Positions 16,551 to 27,991 of a stretch of DNA of 64,000 nt are shown piece after piece. The notes under the pieces are model-generated. The model did no database searches. It saw only the letters and a list, made by a program, of their open reading frames with translations, and was not told the origin of the DNA. Source of the stretch: Wuchereria bancrofti (taxonomy: Eukaryota > Nematoda > Chromadorea > Rhabditida > Onchocercidae); contig SSBO01000012.1 in the NCBI GenBank assembly GCA_005281725.1, forward strand, positions 20,972,779-21,036,778, written 5' to 3'. The first letter of the stretch is position 1, and each line of letters opens with the position of its first letter. The translations under genes and the position numbers were made by a program.

Positions 16551-19500
16551 TTAAACAGCTAATAAGTAAACGATTACATGTTTCTCAACAATTTCCTGAA
16601 CATCTGGTGGCATTTGTTCAAGGTTTGTTGGACGAGCCATTCTTTTTTTCCATTCTTCTACTTCACGTTTGATTTCTCCATTACTGTCTAAGGTGACTGG
16701 ACGTTCAATCACTGCCTGAAAAGATATGAAATTTCATCACTTAATGCTACAGTTTAGTGTTTCCTGTGTTTAATTTTTTTAAACATCATCATAGGGCTCT
16801 TGAAAGTAAGCACATCATGATGGATAGACCAACTTCATAAAACATCAATTGGATTTAAATTCTATTTTAAGTCCTATTGCAAATTCTATTGTAAGTATAG
16901 TTGCCTGAAAATTTGCGCCGCATTCACGTATCATTTTCTTTGCTACAGTGACATCCGATACCGGATTACCATTGATGGCAATAATATGATCGTAAATTTT
17001 CAAATAATCTCCCGCTACAGTATTTTCAGCCACTTCTGGGATTATAATTTTATGTGCGGTGACATTTGCTATCTAAAAAATTTGAAAAAAAAATAAGGTA
17101 TTTAATAAATGTGTGGCTTATTGCTTCTGAGAAAATAGACTAATAAATGAGAGTGAATAAGCAGTAAAAAACTAATGTTTTACTCTCATCTGAAATTGAT
17201 ATAGTTCTTAGGATTTTCTTATTTCAGTATTTATATTGGAAGCAATTTTTTTTTTTTCATATTATAAAATAGCTTTTTGAATATTATGGTATTCTGATGA
17301 TATTCTTTTACAGATTTTAGCTAAATAAGCTATTATAGCTCAATTATTTTGAATTTAATTCGAAAAACTTACATTTAGTCCAAATGGACGACCTGCACTA
17401 GAATCATATCGAACGTTTACAATAATATAATCGTATCCAGCATGTCTTTTGATTATTTTTTCAATATTTGGTGGTAGAAGTCGTTTCTCCAATTCTAATT
17501 CACGTTCTGCGCTACGTTCAACAACGATCTAAAAAAGAAATATGCATTGGAAATTCGTATTTTATACTATTTCTGTGTTCGATCAATTCTAATAATTCGC
17601 TATCACCTTTAATCGCTCTTATCATTACGTTCAATAATCAAATGTTATTATGAAGAAAGATAATTATTAAATCAGATTGAAGCAGGTAGAGAATTAAAAT
17701 GTGCAAAAGGAATTATTTAAAATTAAGAAAATGGATAAAATTTTAAATTTTCGAAACGAAATGTTAAAGAAATTGTATGAATTAGCAAATTATTATCATC
17801 ATTCGTCGTCATCCATGGTTCATTTAAAAAGCATATTAATTTTACAGTGAAATGTAATACCACTTTTTACTTATCCATAATCAAATGATATTTTGAATTT
17901 TAAAGTTAATGTCAAAATTAAAACGTTACATTTACTCGTTTACCAGTAGTAGCATCCTCGAATAATTTGAAAAATTGATTGCGATCTTTAATTGGAATGC
18001 CATTCAGCTTTTTAATCACATCACCAAGTTCAAATTTACCTTGAGCATGCGACTTATCCATAATACGTGAAATCATTAAATTCTCATCAGGACGTACACC
18101 TAATGCTTCACATGGTGCCATCTGTATCAAAATTAATTAATTAATTAATTGTATTAATGTTATAGTATTGCTTCTACTTTTTGCCAATTGCAATATTATC
18201 ATCATAACAAATAAATTGATCTTTTGCAATAAATTGAAAGCAGAACTTCATTAATTCATAAATTTTGCATGTTGGAACTGATACTATCATATTTTGATTA
18301 TCGATCCAGAAAAAAAAACGAATTAAACTAACAGAAAGTGAAATGAGAACTTTGTAAATTGTAGTGTTAACTGATGGTGATGTCCCAGCCATTATCACAG
18401 TATCATCACTTTTAACAACATTTCTCGTAACGTTTACTTCTAGATCTTCATTTATTCGTTGAAGTAAATAATAAAATTGCTCATCCTCGTGAAGTTTGAT
18501 TCCATTTATATCAATTAATTTATCTTGCAACTATAAAAGAACTTTTTTTAAGTAATATTATCCATAATATTTTAATTATTACTGTCTTTTAGTCATTAAA
18601 TTTATTTAATTTAATTAATAAATGCATTTAATTTCTTATTTCTATCTTTTTCTTTTTTCTTGATAGAAAAAATTTCTTACGTATTTTCATTTATTTTCTT
18701 TTACTTTTTCTAACAGAAAATCTGTTAAGGATTTAAAGTTTAAAAATTATATATTATAGATGTTTAGGTTATTAATTTCAATCATTTATGTATTATTTGA
18801 TTAACCTCAAATTTTGCTTCACCAATTGAGCCATTTTGTATATCAGTTACTATTAAATCTTTTATTGTTATACCCAAAAGATCGCCACATTCATAAGGAA
18901 TATGTAAACTCACAACCTGAAAATAATTTTGATAACTATATTAGAAGGAATTTAGAAATGATTAACAGAAATTAACAGACATATTCTTTCCATCTTTTTT
19001 ATTATTTTCTCGAAATATTTCCCAAGAAGTTAGCACTTCACTCTTTTCATTAATTAGTATTACCATGTTTTATTGTCACCTGATGACATCTTAGTAATAA
19101 ATCAGTGATGTCGGATTTTGATAAATTCATTTTTTTAATTCGATTAATGATTACCTTTTTTGCAAATTCGACTTTATTTCTATTAATTTTTGAGCCACGA
19201 GAAATATATAAAACAATTTTTTGCTGTCCTTTAATAAGATTTTCAAAATTTTCCAATGATTGTATCGGTACTTCATTTATACGTTTAATATGATCTTTTT
19301 CCTTAATACCAGCTTCAGCTCCTAATCCTTCTACCTTTTCCACTAATACCTGAAAAATATGATTTAAGCAAAGTTGATACAATTATATGAATTAAGAAAA
19401 CAAAATATAAGATGATTCTATTATTATTGTTATTATTATTATTTTTATTTACTTTTATTTTTTGAAGAAAAATGACAGTATTGATTATCATAATTATTAA

Positions 19501-20615
19501 GTTATTATCATAAGTTAGCTATGTAAGGTCATAGTTGATTTTTTCCCGTTATCAATGGATGTCGCATTCATCATGCAGTTGATAGACTGATAAGATTATT
19601 TAAGTATTTTAAATTTCATACTTTTGAACAGAAATTTTGAGTAAATCACTCAATGATAAGACCATTTATATATCTAACATTTTTTAAAACCTAATTTGAA
19701 CTTTTTGACTTTGAAATTCTCTCATAAATTTTCGAAAATTAATTAATTTTTTTCACTAAAAAAAAAAACATACACAATCTTGCTCAACAGTTGGAATTAT
19801 CCCAAAAGATTCATTATCATTGCTTTTTTTCAGTTCGATTACATAACGATCAATTTTAATGTCCGTTTCTACTTCACCTTTTTGTCGATTTACCGTAAGG
19901 ATAAATTTAGTATGTGCCTGCGCTTCTTGCAATAAAATCTGAAATTTCTTCTATTAAATTGATTTAAATATAAAATTTATATGAAAAAAAAAGGTAGGAG
20001 AATTATCAAATCATTGAAAGTATTAATGCATTAACATTTTTCCAACAGATTTTATTTAATATGAAAAGAATGAGTAGAATACTTTAGCAAACCTGAGACA
20101 AATCTTCATTTGTTTCAAATTGCTTATCATTAACAGCAATGATAGTATCACCCACTCGAACAGATGGATTACAACCATGCAAAATTAAGCCTTTCTCAAT
20201 GATTGCTCCACTATCGTTTAACACTATCATGTCTTCCCTATCGTTTGGGCAAAATATACAGGGCAATTTTTTAAATTAAATAGAAGCGGAACTTTTGGAT
20301 GACTAACGCTCCGCACATAATCTTAAATGTATGACTTTTGCGCATTCAACACCTAATCATTGTTTAAATGATCATCAACTACAGAACGCTTTTAAAAGTT
20401 AAAACAAAAATTCATTGTTTAATGATTAAGGGAATAATTTAAGTTTACTTCGTCTTAATGTAATACAATTCTAATATTTATTCATGAAATCAATCCTTGC
20501 GGAAGTTTTTATTTTATCATTCTTATTGCTACATCATATGATTAGCATTATCATACCTTGTCAAGAAATCAACCTCAACAGCCATCTTTTCCTGCTCAGA
20601 TAAAGATGATGACAT
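16551..20615 (-). CDS. protein of repeated PDZ-like modules
   Basis: Ten exons: 20615-20557, 20237-20093, 19938-19774, 19349-19080, 18916-18806, 18530-18351, 18121-17930, 17528-17373, 17072-16905, 16715-16551; total 536 aa, phase consistent throughout. No signal peptide or membrane segment, so it is probably a cytoplasmic scaffold. At least five units show the PDZ pattern of a hydrophobic patch, a G-D-x-I-x-x-I/L-N-G turn and a helix: RVGDTIIAVND, KEKDHIKRINEVPI, LQDKLIDINGIKL, FELGDVIKKLNGIPI and KIYDHIIAINGNPV, ending with FQAVIERP. The usual GLGF ligand loop is poorly kept in most units (SFGI, LGVR, PFGL), so several may not bind C-terminal peptides. The start is the ATG at 20615, in a short exon with MSSSLSEQEKMAVEV. 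The last intron uses a GC donor. I recognise the fold but not the specific family member. Confidence 0.82.
16716..16904 (-). other. GC-AG intron in the PDZ gene
   Basis: Exon 9 ends CAG and the intron begins GCAACT at 16904. It ends TTTCAG at 16716. Splicing here joins the last PDZ strand as FQ-AVIERP. Reading through instead meets a stop after 17 codons. Confidence 0.68.
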
Positions 20616-21825
20616 ATTCTTTGCAATTCTGTGACAACGAAATGATAATGATTTGTTTACCTTACACCAGTTTATACAGAAAGTAAATTATGCAATGAGC
20701 GCATTTGTTTAAAGTTCATTATTTTGTAAGCTATTCGGAAAGAAAAAAAAGTTATTTTCAACATCGAAATTTGTTACATTAATTTTTTGTAATATGCGAA
20801 TTCATTCATAAATATTACTTTCGCTTTTTTACTTCTTACGGAAGAGAATATTTTCATTAAAATTTATTGTGAAGTGATTAAATTGGCACATATGAATGAA
20901 AGTGGTAGTTAAACTTTTTCTAATATAAGATTAGAGCTGTGATACTAATGATTATAAATAATATCATAATAATTGTACCATGATTTGAAATTTAATAAAT
21001 ATTGAAATATTTCAATACTTATTGAGATTTTCAAAATGATGTATTTCAGTATTTAGCCAAGTTATATTGGTCATTTCATTAAGGTATCTTGAATGTGCGT
21101 GAGTGGCGCTATGTACAGCAATAAAATAAGCATATGCGATTTACTAAATTAAGCATATTTAGCTTCTTCCTTTTTCTTCCAATTTTTGCTTTTGAATTTT
21201 AGATTGTTTTATTCTCAACAACGATTAACAGTGAAATTTATTGAAGTTAGTAAATTAAAACTAAAATATGTTGAAGTTAATGTTGGATGAATGTCTTTCA
21301 CCAAAGTTTGTCTCTCTGTTTTTCTATTTATTTTTGTTCCCATATTTTTCAGCTATACCACTGGAAACATTTCAAAAATTAATGACTCATAGAAAAAAGT
21401 AAAGAAAAGATACAGTTTTTATTTTTTTTATATAACTAAATTTATAACATTCATAAAAAAGAAAATTACATGACTAAATTTATGTTCACATCACAATTAC
21501 TGCAACAGTGATATTAGTCGGATCAATTTGAAATTTATATCTCAGCCAGACTACTTGGATCATTTCTTTCCATAACAAATATTAAGAAATTCATATTATA
21601 GGTAATACTTTACATTGACTGTAATTTTGTTTTTGTAATAGCAAATCGAATAAGTCGTATTAAATTATATTAGCTGCTGTAATTGAGTTTTTTAACCTCA
21701 TTGTTTGTATAATAATTAGCTTTCGCAATCCAAAATATATATGGAAGAATTTTCATAAGTGGTCGTAATTTTTCTACAAAGACTAACAAATTAGAAGTGA
21801 ACAAATTCGACGAACATTTATGATT
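20616..21825. other. upstream flank of the PDZ gene
   Basis: AT-rich, with no recognised coding exon. It presumably contains the PDZ gene promoter on the minus strand and runs up to the left LTR of the retroelement. Confidence 0.5.
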
Positions 21826-22140
21826 TGTCGTGAAGTTTTGTTGAAGTATTTGCGGTCAGTCAATAGTTGGTACAAGCAGGGGATTTTCTACATATTGTTT
21901 ATAGAGAATAGAAGATTCGAGGTTATTTGGAGTGTTAGCTACGCCAAATTTGTTGGGAATGAGGTGTGTGTGCCNNNNNNNNNNNTCACAAGACTATACG
22001 ATGCTCGGATAATGATAACAATAAGAAATGAGAAGAATCGAGAATGATGAAATAAAACTGATCACTGTAACACGGAATACAGCTTATATAATGAAAAAAA
22101 GTAGGAGTGGTTTGGCTGCAATTATTTTAATAGAGGTGCA
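21826..22140 (-). repeat. LTR copy 1 (3' LTR of the minus-strand element)
   Basis: Aligns end to end with LTR copy 3 apart from the 11-N gap at 21975-21985, which replaces about 51 bases present in copy 3, and a few indels. Shared internal landmarks are a TTATATAA box and the region around it. Confidence 0.85.
21975..21985. other. assembly gap (11 N)
   Basis: Run of n inside LTR copy 1. The corresponding stretch in LTR copy 3 is about 51 bases and includes an AATAAAG motif on the minus strand. Confidence 0.99.
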
Positions 22141-23100
22141 TAGTATAGTAGATTATTTCTATTTTGGCAACTTCTTTGGTAGGTATCTTCAAGTTGTTGT
22201 ATAAACTCTTGTCTTAATGAATCGACGGCATATTGGAGTTTTACATTATTGGGGTCTGGTGTTTCTTCTGGAGAAGTTTCCATCATGAGTAATTGGTTTG
22301 TTGTTTCTTGAGTTGAGTTCGTAGTAAAGTTTCTTTCCTCTCTTGTATTCTTCTCAAGGATGATATATCCTTTCATTGGATAGGGGTTGTTAAATTTACA
22401 ATTTTTCATTGTACTTGAGTGGGTTTCGTTATCAAGTATAAATAAAGATTGTAATTCTTTGATGATGAAGTGATTTCCATATCTTATAGTGTCGAATCTT
22501 CCAATTCTTTTATATGGACAATGATTGATTACTTCAATACTGTTCCACAAAACAGTACTAGTATTAATCATGCACTCGCCTTTTTGTATCATACATTTGT
22601 CTGTATCATCAAGATTAGAGACTAATCCTCTCCCTTCGTAGAAGAATATTTCTCCCTTTATCAATACGAAATTTATTGTCGATTGGCACCTAACTCCCAA
22701 CCATCCATACGAATACTGTATTTCATTATTTGTCATCCATTTGTTAGGAGAAGATTGAATCAATTTAATCCCAGTTACTTGCGTTTGAGAATACAAAGTT
22801 CGACAAAATTGCGGAGTTACAGGAGAAGTTGTTCTTTTATCTGAGATTACTGATAATGCTAGTCTCAGGAAAGCTTTCGTACATACCGTTCGTGTTATAT
22901 TGCTGCATGAGTGCGAGTATGTACGTCCATATTATGCCAAGTAACGCTTCACCCAAGGATTTTTTCACAGTTCCATTTTTCAGGAATATTAGAGGGTATC
23001 CCGGAAGTCCATTTGCAATTGGTCTCCACTACTACCTGCATCGGCATCAATGATATCGTAGTCATCAGTAATAAAGTCTTCATGAAATTATTGGATTTAT
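22122..23100 (-). pseudogene. env-like glycoprotein region of the retroelement, broken
   Basis: The minus strand reads a hydrophobic leader-like segment starting at a Met at 23083 (MKTLLLMTTISLMPMQVVV), then CKWTSG. The frame meets a stop near 22949 and shifts. A 224-codon open frame at 22796-22122 continues with many cysteines, several N-x-S/T sites and a C-P-Y motif. This is the layout of the env-like third ORF of some nematode BEL/Pao elements. No C-terminal membrane anchor is visible, because the frame runs straight into the LTR and stops there. It is called env-like from position and composition only. The frame change near 22930-22950 means it is not expressed intact. Confidence 0.5.
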
Positions 23101-23199
23101 CTTTAACAGCGGTTTTGGTTTGAGCTGAGCGTTCTTTGGCACTTCTGATTCGTTCTTCTGATTCATCTTCTTGCTTTTCTTTTGTATCATCGGGACCAT

Positions 23200-23390
23200 T
23201 TATTTCCATGGGGCGTAGCATGTTGATTGAACGGTCAAGTTGTTTTCCATTTGACATTTGGATTGTTGCGCTTCTTATTCCTCCATCCCATGCTCTATTA
23301 ATTTTAATTACCCTCGCCAATTTCCATAGGCGTTTCAGGTTCGATTAATAAAACTATTTCATTTTCTTGCGGAATTCTTATTTTTTTTTT
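23200..23390 (-). pseudogene. C-terminal end of pol (DUF5641-like) of the retroelement
   Basis: The minus strand shows the pattern of the BEL/Pao integrase tail: a segment reading ENEIVLLIEPE, a frameshift at about 23325, then LWKLARVIKINRAWDGG, RSATIQMSNGK and RSINMLRPMEI. The rest of pol (reverse transcriptase, RNase H, integrase core) is absent. The fragment abuts the partial LTR at about 23393 head-on, which marks a rearrangement breakpoint. Confidence 0.65.
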
Positions 23391-23392
23391 TT

Positions 23393-23624
23393 GTTATCAT
23401 TATCCAAACATTGTATCGTTTTGTGACCTTACCCTTGACGAATAAAGATTCAACTCTTGCCTTTCCACAACGTACGGCACACACACCTCATTCCCAACAA
23501 ATTTAGCGTAGCTAACACTCCAAATAACCTCGAATCTTCTATCCTCTATAAACAATGTGTAGAAAATCCCCTGCTTGTACCAACTATTGACTGACCGCAA
23601 ATACTTCAACAAAACTCCACGACA
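23393..23624 (+). repeat. partial LTR copy 2, inverted relative to copies 1 and 3
   Basis: Matches the reverse complement of LTR copy 3 from GTTATCATTATC to the terminal CACGACA, but lacks the first third of the LTR, including the TTATATAA box. It is followed directly by a leader (CGAGCCGGGAACC) and the gag ATG at 23651. Confidence 0.85.
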
Positions 23625-23650
23625 TTTTATGCTGCCACGAGCCGGGAACC

Positions 23651-24540
23651 ATGTCCAGCAACATTATTGCGAGCATCCAACCGGCAAAAGAAAGGTTAGT
23701 CAATCTTCTTCAAGAAATAAATCAATTAGAGTTTAAGTCTCCTGATTCAAACGCCACAATAGATCAAAAGGAGAATCTCTATACGATCCTCGAAGACAAA
23801 CTCCTAAGAATACAACTATGTATTAATACGATCCAGTCCATATGTGATGAATGGCGCGATTACATACGGAAAATCAAAACAACAAAAAGAAAAGAGGAAG
23901 AAGAGAATTTTCTGGAAATCACAAGGGGCGACCAAGGAATATACCAAATACTACATGAAGATAAGGAAGCAATAATAAAGTTAACAATGCATAAAGACGA
24001 AGCTGACCAAAAATTAATACAGCTCTCAAAAGGATCAAGAAAGGATGAAAAAGGCTTAAACTTCCCTTCAAAACTCACTGTCAATCTTCTTCAATTATCT
24101 CTCCCGACATTCAATGGAGATCCCAAACAATGGCGACAATTTTGGAGTAGTTTCGATGCAGCAATCCATTCACAAGCAATTCCTGACATCCAAAAGTTAA
24201 ATTACTTATATTCGTGTCTCAAGGGAAACGCATTACAAGTAGTGTCAGGATATAATATTGTTCCAGAGAACTATGGAGTGATAAGACGACTGCTTAAAGA
24301 GAAGTATGGAAAATCCTCAACGATCACAACTATTCTTTATAAGGAACTCCAATTTATCAAAGAAACGAGAGAGATTGGAAGAAAGTGATCGAAAACACCG
24401 AGAGAGTGTTACGCCAGTTAGAAGCTCTAGGAGAAGAGATGAAGCATTGAAGTATCGAAAATATGATAGGGGACAAGTTGTCACGTTGGATCTTGAATAA
24501 AGTATATGAACAAAAGAAGGTGAGAGAACTTGGTTAACTT
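23651..24540 (+). pseudogene. gag of the inverted retroelement segment, broken
   Basis: The open frame from 23651 to 24388 gives 245 residues with a coiled N-terminal half and a motif region LPTFNGDPKQWRQFW, which is characteristic of BEL/Pao gag (DUF1759). The frame then meets a stop. Related sequence continues to about 24540 in shifted frames with more stops. The 5' end (first 45 codons) is repeated in inverted orientation at 25674-25541. Without repair of the stops no full gag could be made. Confidence 0.75.
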
Positions 24541-24712
24541 CTAAACTAAGGGAACTCTTATTAGAAGTGGCTAATATGGATGAACAAGTAGTAAGATCCT
24601 AAACTCATCCACCCAGGCTGACGGTAAACCTACAACTACCAAGTTTGGGTAAAAACAGCGATACAATCCTGAAAAGACTTCAGCATTATCAACGATACGA
24701 AGTAACCCAAAG

Positions 24713-25500
24713 GTGCCACAACTTGCAACAAATAAAAAGAGACCGTGCATATTCTGCAATCGAGATCATTGGGATAGCGATTGTGATGACTATCCTAGAG
24801 CTAAAACTCGAATGTATCGTCTCAAAAGATTGAATAAATTTTCAATATGTTTTAGAGATAATCACAAAGGTGAAGCATGCAAAGTTAAAAAACAATGTTG
24901 CAAAGGTTCTCATAACAGTGCTCTATGTGGACAAAGAAATATAATTAGCTCAGAAAATATGACGCGTTGGGAGGATAAAACGCCAGAAAACTCTAAACAT
25001 CCGACCAAGCAGGATAGTTCAAGACCTCTTTCCAATTCAATATGCACGACTCAAACAAAAGTACCAGGCGAAACATTACTTCTATGCAGAGGAATAAATC
25101 TATTCAGTCCGAAGCGACCTCAACGGAAACTGAAGACCTTAGCACTATTTGATATAGGCACTCAACTATCCTTCATTTCAAGAAAATTACCTCATCAATT
25201 GGGATTGTCCGAATCTGAAAATCAAATCATGAAGATATCCCCATTTAGACCTAACAAACCGAAACTGTGCCCCACAACCAGTGCGCAACTAGGTATACAA
25301 ACCCCAGAAAACGAGATTATACCATTGCGTGCTAATGTAATAGAATATTTGACGAATGAAGTACAAGTTGTCGAGATACTAAAGGAGTTACACTTCCAAG
25401 ATCTAACAAGCAATTGGAAAAAACCTGATATACTGATTGGCTCGGATTATTTCTTCAAATTCATAGATCTACAAGAACTCAAGGAACTTCATTCCGGCTC
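24713..25500 (+). pseudogene. gag zinc-knuckle and aspartic protease region of the retroelement
   Basis: One open frame carries a CCHC knuckle CIFCNRDHWDSDC, a second cysteine cluster (CFRDNHKGEAC...GSHNSALC), and then an aspartic protease-like domain (DUF1758 type) with ALFDIGTQLSFIS and a downstream ILIGSDYF. The catalytic D-S/T-G is altered to D-I-G, which should abolish activity. The frame ends at about 25546, just after entering the inverted arm. No reverse transcriptase follows. Confidence 0.7.
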
Positions 25501-25506
25501 GTGGCA

Positions 25507-25674
25507 CTATAAAATATTTTCGAGGATTCGTTTCCTCATCGTATAGAGATTCTCCTTTTGATCTATTGTGGCGTTTGAATCAGGAGACTTAAACTCTAAT
25601 TGATTTATTTCTTGAAGAAGATTGACTAACCTTTCTTTTGCCGGTTGGATGCTCGCAATAATGTTGCTGGACAT
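25507..25674 (-). pseudogene. truncated gag start of the outer minus-strand element
   Basis: Begins with the same ATG and 45 codons as the gag at 23651. It then diverges for 11 codons and stops at 25507. It is preceded by the same leader next to LTR copy 3. Confidence 0.75.
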
Positions 25675-25700
25675 GGTTCCCGGCTCGTGGCAGCATAAAA

Positions 25701-26046
25701 TGTCGTGGAGTTTTGTTGAAGTATTTGCGGTCAGTCAATAGTTGGTACAAGCAGGGGATTTTCTACACATTGTTTATAGAGGATAGAAGATTCGAGGTTA
25801 TTTGGAGTGTTCGTCAAATTTGGAATGAGGTGTGTGTGCCGTACGTTGTGGATAAAGGCAAGAGTTGAATCTTTATTCGTCAAGGGTAAGATCACAAGAC
25901 TATACGATGCTTCGATAATGATAACAATAAGAAATGAGAAGAATCGAGAATAATGAAATAAAACTGATCACTGTAACACGGAATACAGCTTATATAATGA
26001 AAAAAAGTAGGAGTGGTTTGGCTGCAATTATTTTAGTAGAGGTGCA
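25701..26046 (-). repeat. LTR copy 3 (5' LTR of the minus-strand element), 346 bases
   Basis: The most complete copy. On the minus strand it starts TGCACCTC, carries TTATATAA and AATAAAG motifs and ends CACGACA. Confidence 0.85.
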
Positions 26047-27885
26047 TAAAGACCAAAGATCTCGAGAAGTGAATGATAATTGCTCAGACAGAAAGCAATT
26101 TAGGAAGAATATTACAATTATTTCCTAACAACTTGGCTAAAGATTAAGTTACGAAATGCTGTAGTTTAACAATTTAAATAACTTCTCATACTTTGGTCTT
26201 TCGCGAAATTGAAATTCGCGACATGATTACGCAATTATAAAACTTATAAATCTTCAAATGAATTCTGATCAATCCCTTCGAAGAACAATTACATATCATA
26301 GCATATCATGTCATTTATTAGAAAATATTATGTAATCACTTTTGTGAACAGTAGAAAAGGCTTAGATTATTATAATTTAAAAATGGTCAAAAAATACTGC
26401 TTGAATTCAATGAGGTAGTACTTGAATGTATCCAATGAAACATTTCAATAATGTCTATTTTCACTTTTTTCAGTTTATTGCTATTCATGAACTGATTATT
26501 TTATCTGATACACTTCGCTTTTGATAGTTCGAATTTTCTTTTTTTTTCTTGGGCAATGCAGGAACTAGTATTTTGCCCATGGGCAACAACTATCTCAGTA
26601 AAATATAAATTTATAGAATGAGAATCCAAAGTATAAGGGTTCATATATTTGCCATTTCAATTGCATATTTGCTTATTTCTTACTTCCAAAAAAAAGTATT
26701 TTTGAATGAGTTGCTTTAAAGATTGATAAGTTTCAGTATATATGAAACGAGTAGAATGGAAGTTTGTGTTGACATTTACTGGTATTGCTGTTTCCTCCTT
26801 TGGTACCATGGTACCACTGTCACTTTCTCCGTCAATTACCTTCATTTGGTGACATATGCGCAATAGCATTATTAAAAAAGAAAAAACCGACATGGGGAAC
26901 CTCTCTGGACACTTTCTTCTTGTTAAATGATTGCTCTTCAGTCACGAAACTTAGCATCTGAAAGAGCACTAGAAATTCTCATTTGATTCATTCCGTCATT
27001 CCGTAAGATTCCCCAATGAACAGGATAAAAAACAACGAAGGATACCTACCTTTCCTAAAGAGTATTCCCAAACATACCTTTTACCTCAATTATTGATCAG
27101 ATAAAAGTAAATAATCGTGTATTCTTCACGTGTATTATGAATATAGACATGAATTTATGAGATTTTTCAATAAAAAAGTTATGTTGAACTCACAAATATG
27201 ATATAACAGCTTGCTGAGAAGGAAAAGGAAATGATATACGCATGGGATTTACGTCTATCCATAAGATGACATGTCATTCACGTACGTATTTGTACATGCG
27301 CATGAATTCCATTTAAAAGTTTAAACTTTAGTCTTTAATTCGCTGAGAAAGGGGAAGGAATAAATGCGAAGATTATCGGTAATTTGCAAATTGAAGTTAA
27401 TGGGCGAAGAAAAGATTGTCCATAAGCAAATCGGCTAATCTTCCCTGAAATCATCCAATGATCGGTCTTTTGAGATATATTTCGAGGAGAAAAAAGTAAA
27501 TGAGGTCATCAGTGAATTTATTTGCCTGAAGTTAATCGCGCAGACTTACAAAATCATTAACAGACAAAGTATATTCCATAGTATATCATTCACGTGTACA
27601 CTCACACAGATGACGTATAGACGTCAAATAGGCGTAAAGAGACATATGAGATGGACATTAACAATTGTTTTCAAGATCAATCTGATAAGGCATCTTGTTG
27701 CTTTGCTAAGTCAACACTTAGCAGAAATAGAACAGACACAATAGCATAATTTGTGAATTCAACGCATTATAGGTAGATGGGTCTATGCTAAAGGGCAGGT
27801 AGAGAGGAGAGTCAGACTAAAGGTTAAGTGAAATGGTGGCCTAGTACATCAGCCAGATGCCTTTATGGCCTATTCATCACGAATT

Positions 27886-27991
27886 CCCTCTCTCCTCCTC
27901 TCTCCCTCCTCCTCCTTCTCCTCCTCCTCCCTTTCTTCTCTTTCTCTCCCTCCCTCTTTCCCTCTCTCTCTCTCATTCTCCTATTCTCCAT
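27886..27991. repeat. polypyrimidine (CT/CTC) tract, about 105 bases
   Basis: Imperfect CTC, CTT and CT repeats on the + strand, about 1.9 kb upstream of the DGK start. The three overlapping open frames across it are low-complexity artefacts. Confidence 0.85.

Larger units (their letters stand above)
21826..26046 (-). mobile_element. composite, rearranged BEL/Pao-like LTR retroelement
   Basis: The outer ends are two LTR copies in the same orientation (21826-22140 and 25701-26046), each bounded by TG...CA when read on the minus strand. Read on minus, the order is 5' LTR, a gag start (25674), then an inverted block 23393-25500 that carries a partial third LTR and a + strand gag-protease. After that come a minus-strand pol C-terminus, an env-like region and the 3' LTR. 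The gag, CCHC and protease features and a DUF5641-like integrase tail point to the BEL/Pao superfamily. Reverse transcriptase, RNase H and the integrase core are missing. The five bases flanking each outer end (tgatt and taaag) do not match, so no target-site duplication is seen. Reading frames carry stops and shifts throughout. This is a dead copy, and part of its oddity may come from the assembly. Confidence 0.75.

Noticed and set aside
26657..26893. Minus-strand frame of 78 codons with a mixed-composition core
   Set aside because: Composition is less biased than its neighbours, but there is no linked exon, signal peptide or recognisable motif, so it stays unsupported.
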